Source: JBBAAS01 sp041658125 (GTDB taxonomy: Bacteria > Patescibacteriota > Microgenomatia > UBA12405). From it: a stretch of 31,282 nt of DNA. The stretch covers positions 1 to 31,282 of the forward strand of contig JBBAAS010000005.1 in assembly GCA_041658125.1 (NCBI GenBank), read 5' to 3'. Each line of letters starts with the position of its first letter. The stretch's first letter is position 1. Below are positions 29,983-31,282 of the stretch, in pieces. The notes under the pieces are model-generated. The model made no database searches. It was not told the origin of the DNA and saw only the letters and a list, made by a program, of their open reading frames with translations. The position numbers were made by a program, and so were the translations under genes.

Positions 29983-29988
29983 TATAAT
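29983..29988 (+). promoter_or_regulatory. -10 element TATAAT of the second acyltransferase-like gene
   Basis: TATAAT lies 27 bases before the ATG at 30016. A TTG at 29962, which opens a longer frame, falls about where a -35 would be, so the longer reading is unlikely. Confidence 0.5.
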
Positions 29989-30015
29989 AAGCACAAATAT
30001 GATATCTTAGATTTT

Positions 30016-30903
30016 ATGCGGACACCAGAAATAGAAAAAATTTATAACAAGGGGGTGGACTGGGCGTTGGGAGTGGTTGGGGTAATAATAACAAACCGGA
30101 GATTAAGAAAAGTTATTTACGATGGACAGGAAAATATTTTAAAAATAAACGAAAATTTGGGTAAGGGTCATTCAGTCCTACTGGTGGCTGATCATTTTGG
30201 GGACGATGAGACTCGGAACGACGAAACTCTTTTTTCGGCTGGATTTATGCTGCGTTTGAATAACCGTAAAACATCAGGTATCTTTATCAGAAAAGAGATT
30301 GTGTCCGGTGAAATGGGTCTAAGGGGACGAACAATAGCAGCTATTCTTGCCCGGCATAAAATTGAACCGCTGGTGGTTGTGACACCAAAATATGAATCTG
30401 ATGCGAGTACAAGAACAAATTATAATGTACCGCCAGTACAAAGAAGCATTAAAATTCTAGGGAAACCAAACGGTTTGGTGATGGATTATTCTTCAGGAAC
30501 CAGAAACCCGGTAATGTTTGAGGCAGAAGATGGACTGCCGTTTATTTCGGCGTTTGCCGATTGGGTGGTACCAATGACTACCGTTATTGAAAATGATGCT
30601 AAGCCAAAAATTGTAATTCATAAACCAATACCCGGAAAGACAGGCGTAAGAAGATGCATGAAAGAGTTTGAAAGAGAAGCCGGTAGACAGACATATTCAG
30701 ATTTAGTTATGAATATCATAGCTACCGGCCAACCCGATAGTGTAAAAAGAGGATTTTATAGGGAACAGGCCGGCCAACTGGAAAATTACATGAGAGACCC
30801 GACAGGGTTTACTCCCCGATTTGAAGACGAGAGAACACAAAAAATGATGACGGCCTACATTATTTGGAGAGCGGGAGGATTTGAAAGAGTAAGGGAAAAG
30901 TAG
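30016..30903 (+). CDS. Acyltransferase-like (remote LPLAT) protein
   Basis: 295 residues from ATG 30016. 'GHSVLLVADHFGDDETRNDE' (H60, D63/D64) sits where the LPLAT HxxxxD motif is expected, but the Asp is one or two residues too near and Glu is at +5. 'PNGLVMDYSSGTRNPVMFE' resembles the FPEGTRS block. 'GIFIRKEIV' and 'AFADWVVPMTTVIEND' also match the order of LPLAT strands. The last 75 residues are unrelated helices. I would treat it as a distant LPLAT member of unknown activity. There is no signal peptide. It is divergent from the PP-loop-like gene. Confidence 0.55.
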   Translation: MRTPEIEKIYNKGVDWALGVVGVIITNRRLRKVIYDGQENILKINENLGKGHSVLLVADHFGDDETRNDETLFSAGFMLRLNNRKTSGIFIRKEIVSGEMGLRGRTIAAILARHKIEPLVVVTPKYESDASTRTNYNVPPVQRSIKILGKPNGLVMDYSSGTRNPVMFEAEDGLPFISAFADWVVPMTTVIENDAKPKIVIHKPIPGKTGVRRCMKEFEREAGRQTYSDLVMNIIATGQPDSVKRGFYREQAGQLENYMRDPTGFTPRFEDERTQKMMTAYIIWRAGGFERVREK

Positions 30904-30905
30904 AG

Positions 30906-31282
30906 TTACTTGTTTAAGAATTTAGTTACCCAGCCAAATAAACTAAATTTACTTTCGTTTTTGGTAATAAAGTCATTAATTTTTGTCTGTTCCTGCTCAA
31001 GAGTAGTGACTTGGCTTTGTAATGTTACTTTATCTTCTGTGTTTGTAGTTTTATCAATTAATTTTTTAAGTTGGTTTATGCGATTATTGGTTTTAACCAT
31101 TGCACTTCTAAGTGCACCGAGATTCTTGTAATCTGACCCAATTAGAAACGTTTTTATTTTATTTCTATTTTCAACGGCATCAATTTTTTCAGTGACTTCC
31201 TTTTCGGAGTCATTTTGTTCTTGAGCAATTACTCTAACTGATTCTCCGATGCCGCCATTTTTGTCGGCCACGGATAAAAGAT
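30906..31282 (-). CDS. Coiled-coil protein, probably the C-terminal part of a longer protein
   Basis: The frame is open to the window edge. A GTG at 31271 would give 121 residues, but codons above it continue without a stop. The visible part is mostly charged helix: 'SVRVIAQEQNDSEKEVTEKI', 'RNKIKTFLIGSDYKNLGALR', then 'NRINQLKKLIDKTTNTEDKV' and a Gln/Glu-rich coiled coil. It ends in a short amphipathic 'FGWVTKFLNK'. No family is recognised. It converges with the acyltransferase-like gene, 2 bases apart. Confidence 0.65.
   Translation of the reverse strand, partial: LLSVADKNGGIGESVRVIAQEQNDSEKEVTEKIDAVENRNKIKTFLIGSDYKNLGALRSAMVKTNNRINQLKKLIDKTTNTEDKVTLQSQVTTLEQEQTKINDFITKNESKFSLFGWVTKFLNK

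Noticed and set aside
29962..30015. N-terminal extension of the second acyltransferase-like gene from a TTG
   Set aside because: It would translate through the TATAAT at 29983-29988; the ATG at 30016 gives a sensible N-terminus.
1..31282. tRNA, rRNA, insertion sequence or prophage genes
   Set aside because: No cloverleaf, rRNA core sequence, transposase, integrase or flanking repeats were recognised by eye; a tRNAscan/Infernal run would settle the RNA part.

Overview
The window looks like a chromosomal segment of a Candidate Phyla Radiation (Patescibacteria) bacterium, most likely a Microgenomates-type lineage. This is an inference from gene style, not from a marker gene, because no rRNA or tRNA was found. 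The supporting signs are very compact, moderately AT-rich DNA and short proteins, with families typical of these genomes: a DEAD-box helicase with an RN-rich N-terminus, a CxxC-x17-CxxC zinc-ribbon protein, small YtxH/GlsB/YggT/DUF3096 membrane proteins, a DUF4349 protein, a bifunctional phosphoglucose/phosphomannose isomerase, and many one-helix secreted proteins of unknown role. TGA is used as a normal stop, so the recoded Gracilibacteria/SR1 code does not apply.

Layout. 1-2780 (+): tail of an ABC exporter, a cytosolic HExxH metalloprotease, a CarD-like transcription factor and a DEAD-box RNA helicase. 2784-3968 (-): the AAA+ protein RarA. 4036-10951: an envelope block with a polysaccharide deacetylase, a DUF4349 protein, a GT-C glycosyltransferase, an internally duplicated HELYE-motif protein, secreted or anchored proteins and an acyltransferase-like protein. 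10948-15801: queA, the SIS-domain isomerase, an L-lactate permease-family transporter and metK, which follows a long structured leader. 16030-19611 (-): a GHMP sugar kinase, a cysteine-rich prepilin-like protein, a P-loop kinase and an ATP-grasp protein. 19796-20175: a glycine-rich RRM protein with the only clear intrinsic terminator. 20187-23615: a homocitrate/isopropylmalate-synthase-like enzyme, a flavodoxin-like protein, a SurA-N-like protein, a zinc-ribbon protein and an unknown protein. 23634-24933 (-): five small membrane or stress proteins. 24977-26884 (-): a ribbon-helix-helix protein, a sortase and its probable LPSTG substrate, an ice-binding-like adhesin. 26960-31282: NUDIX, LapA-like, GreA, a PP-loop-like protein, a second acyltransferase-like protein and a coiled-coil fragment.

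Two features cut across the window. First, many genes have a -10 hexamer only 5-8 bases before the start codon, which predicts leaderless mRNAs. At two divergent gene pairs the two -10 elements lie on the same seven bases. Second, recognisable Shine-Dalgarno sequences occur mainly inside operons and at metK. The metK leader begins at a consensus TTGACA-N17-TATCCT promoter and folds into several perfect hairpins. One of these carries the GGCAACC...GGUGCC pair known from SAM-I-clan riboswitches, but the rest does not fit the SAM-I consensus that I know. That leader, the sortase/adhesin pair and the duplicated HELYE protein are the most interesting items.
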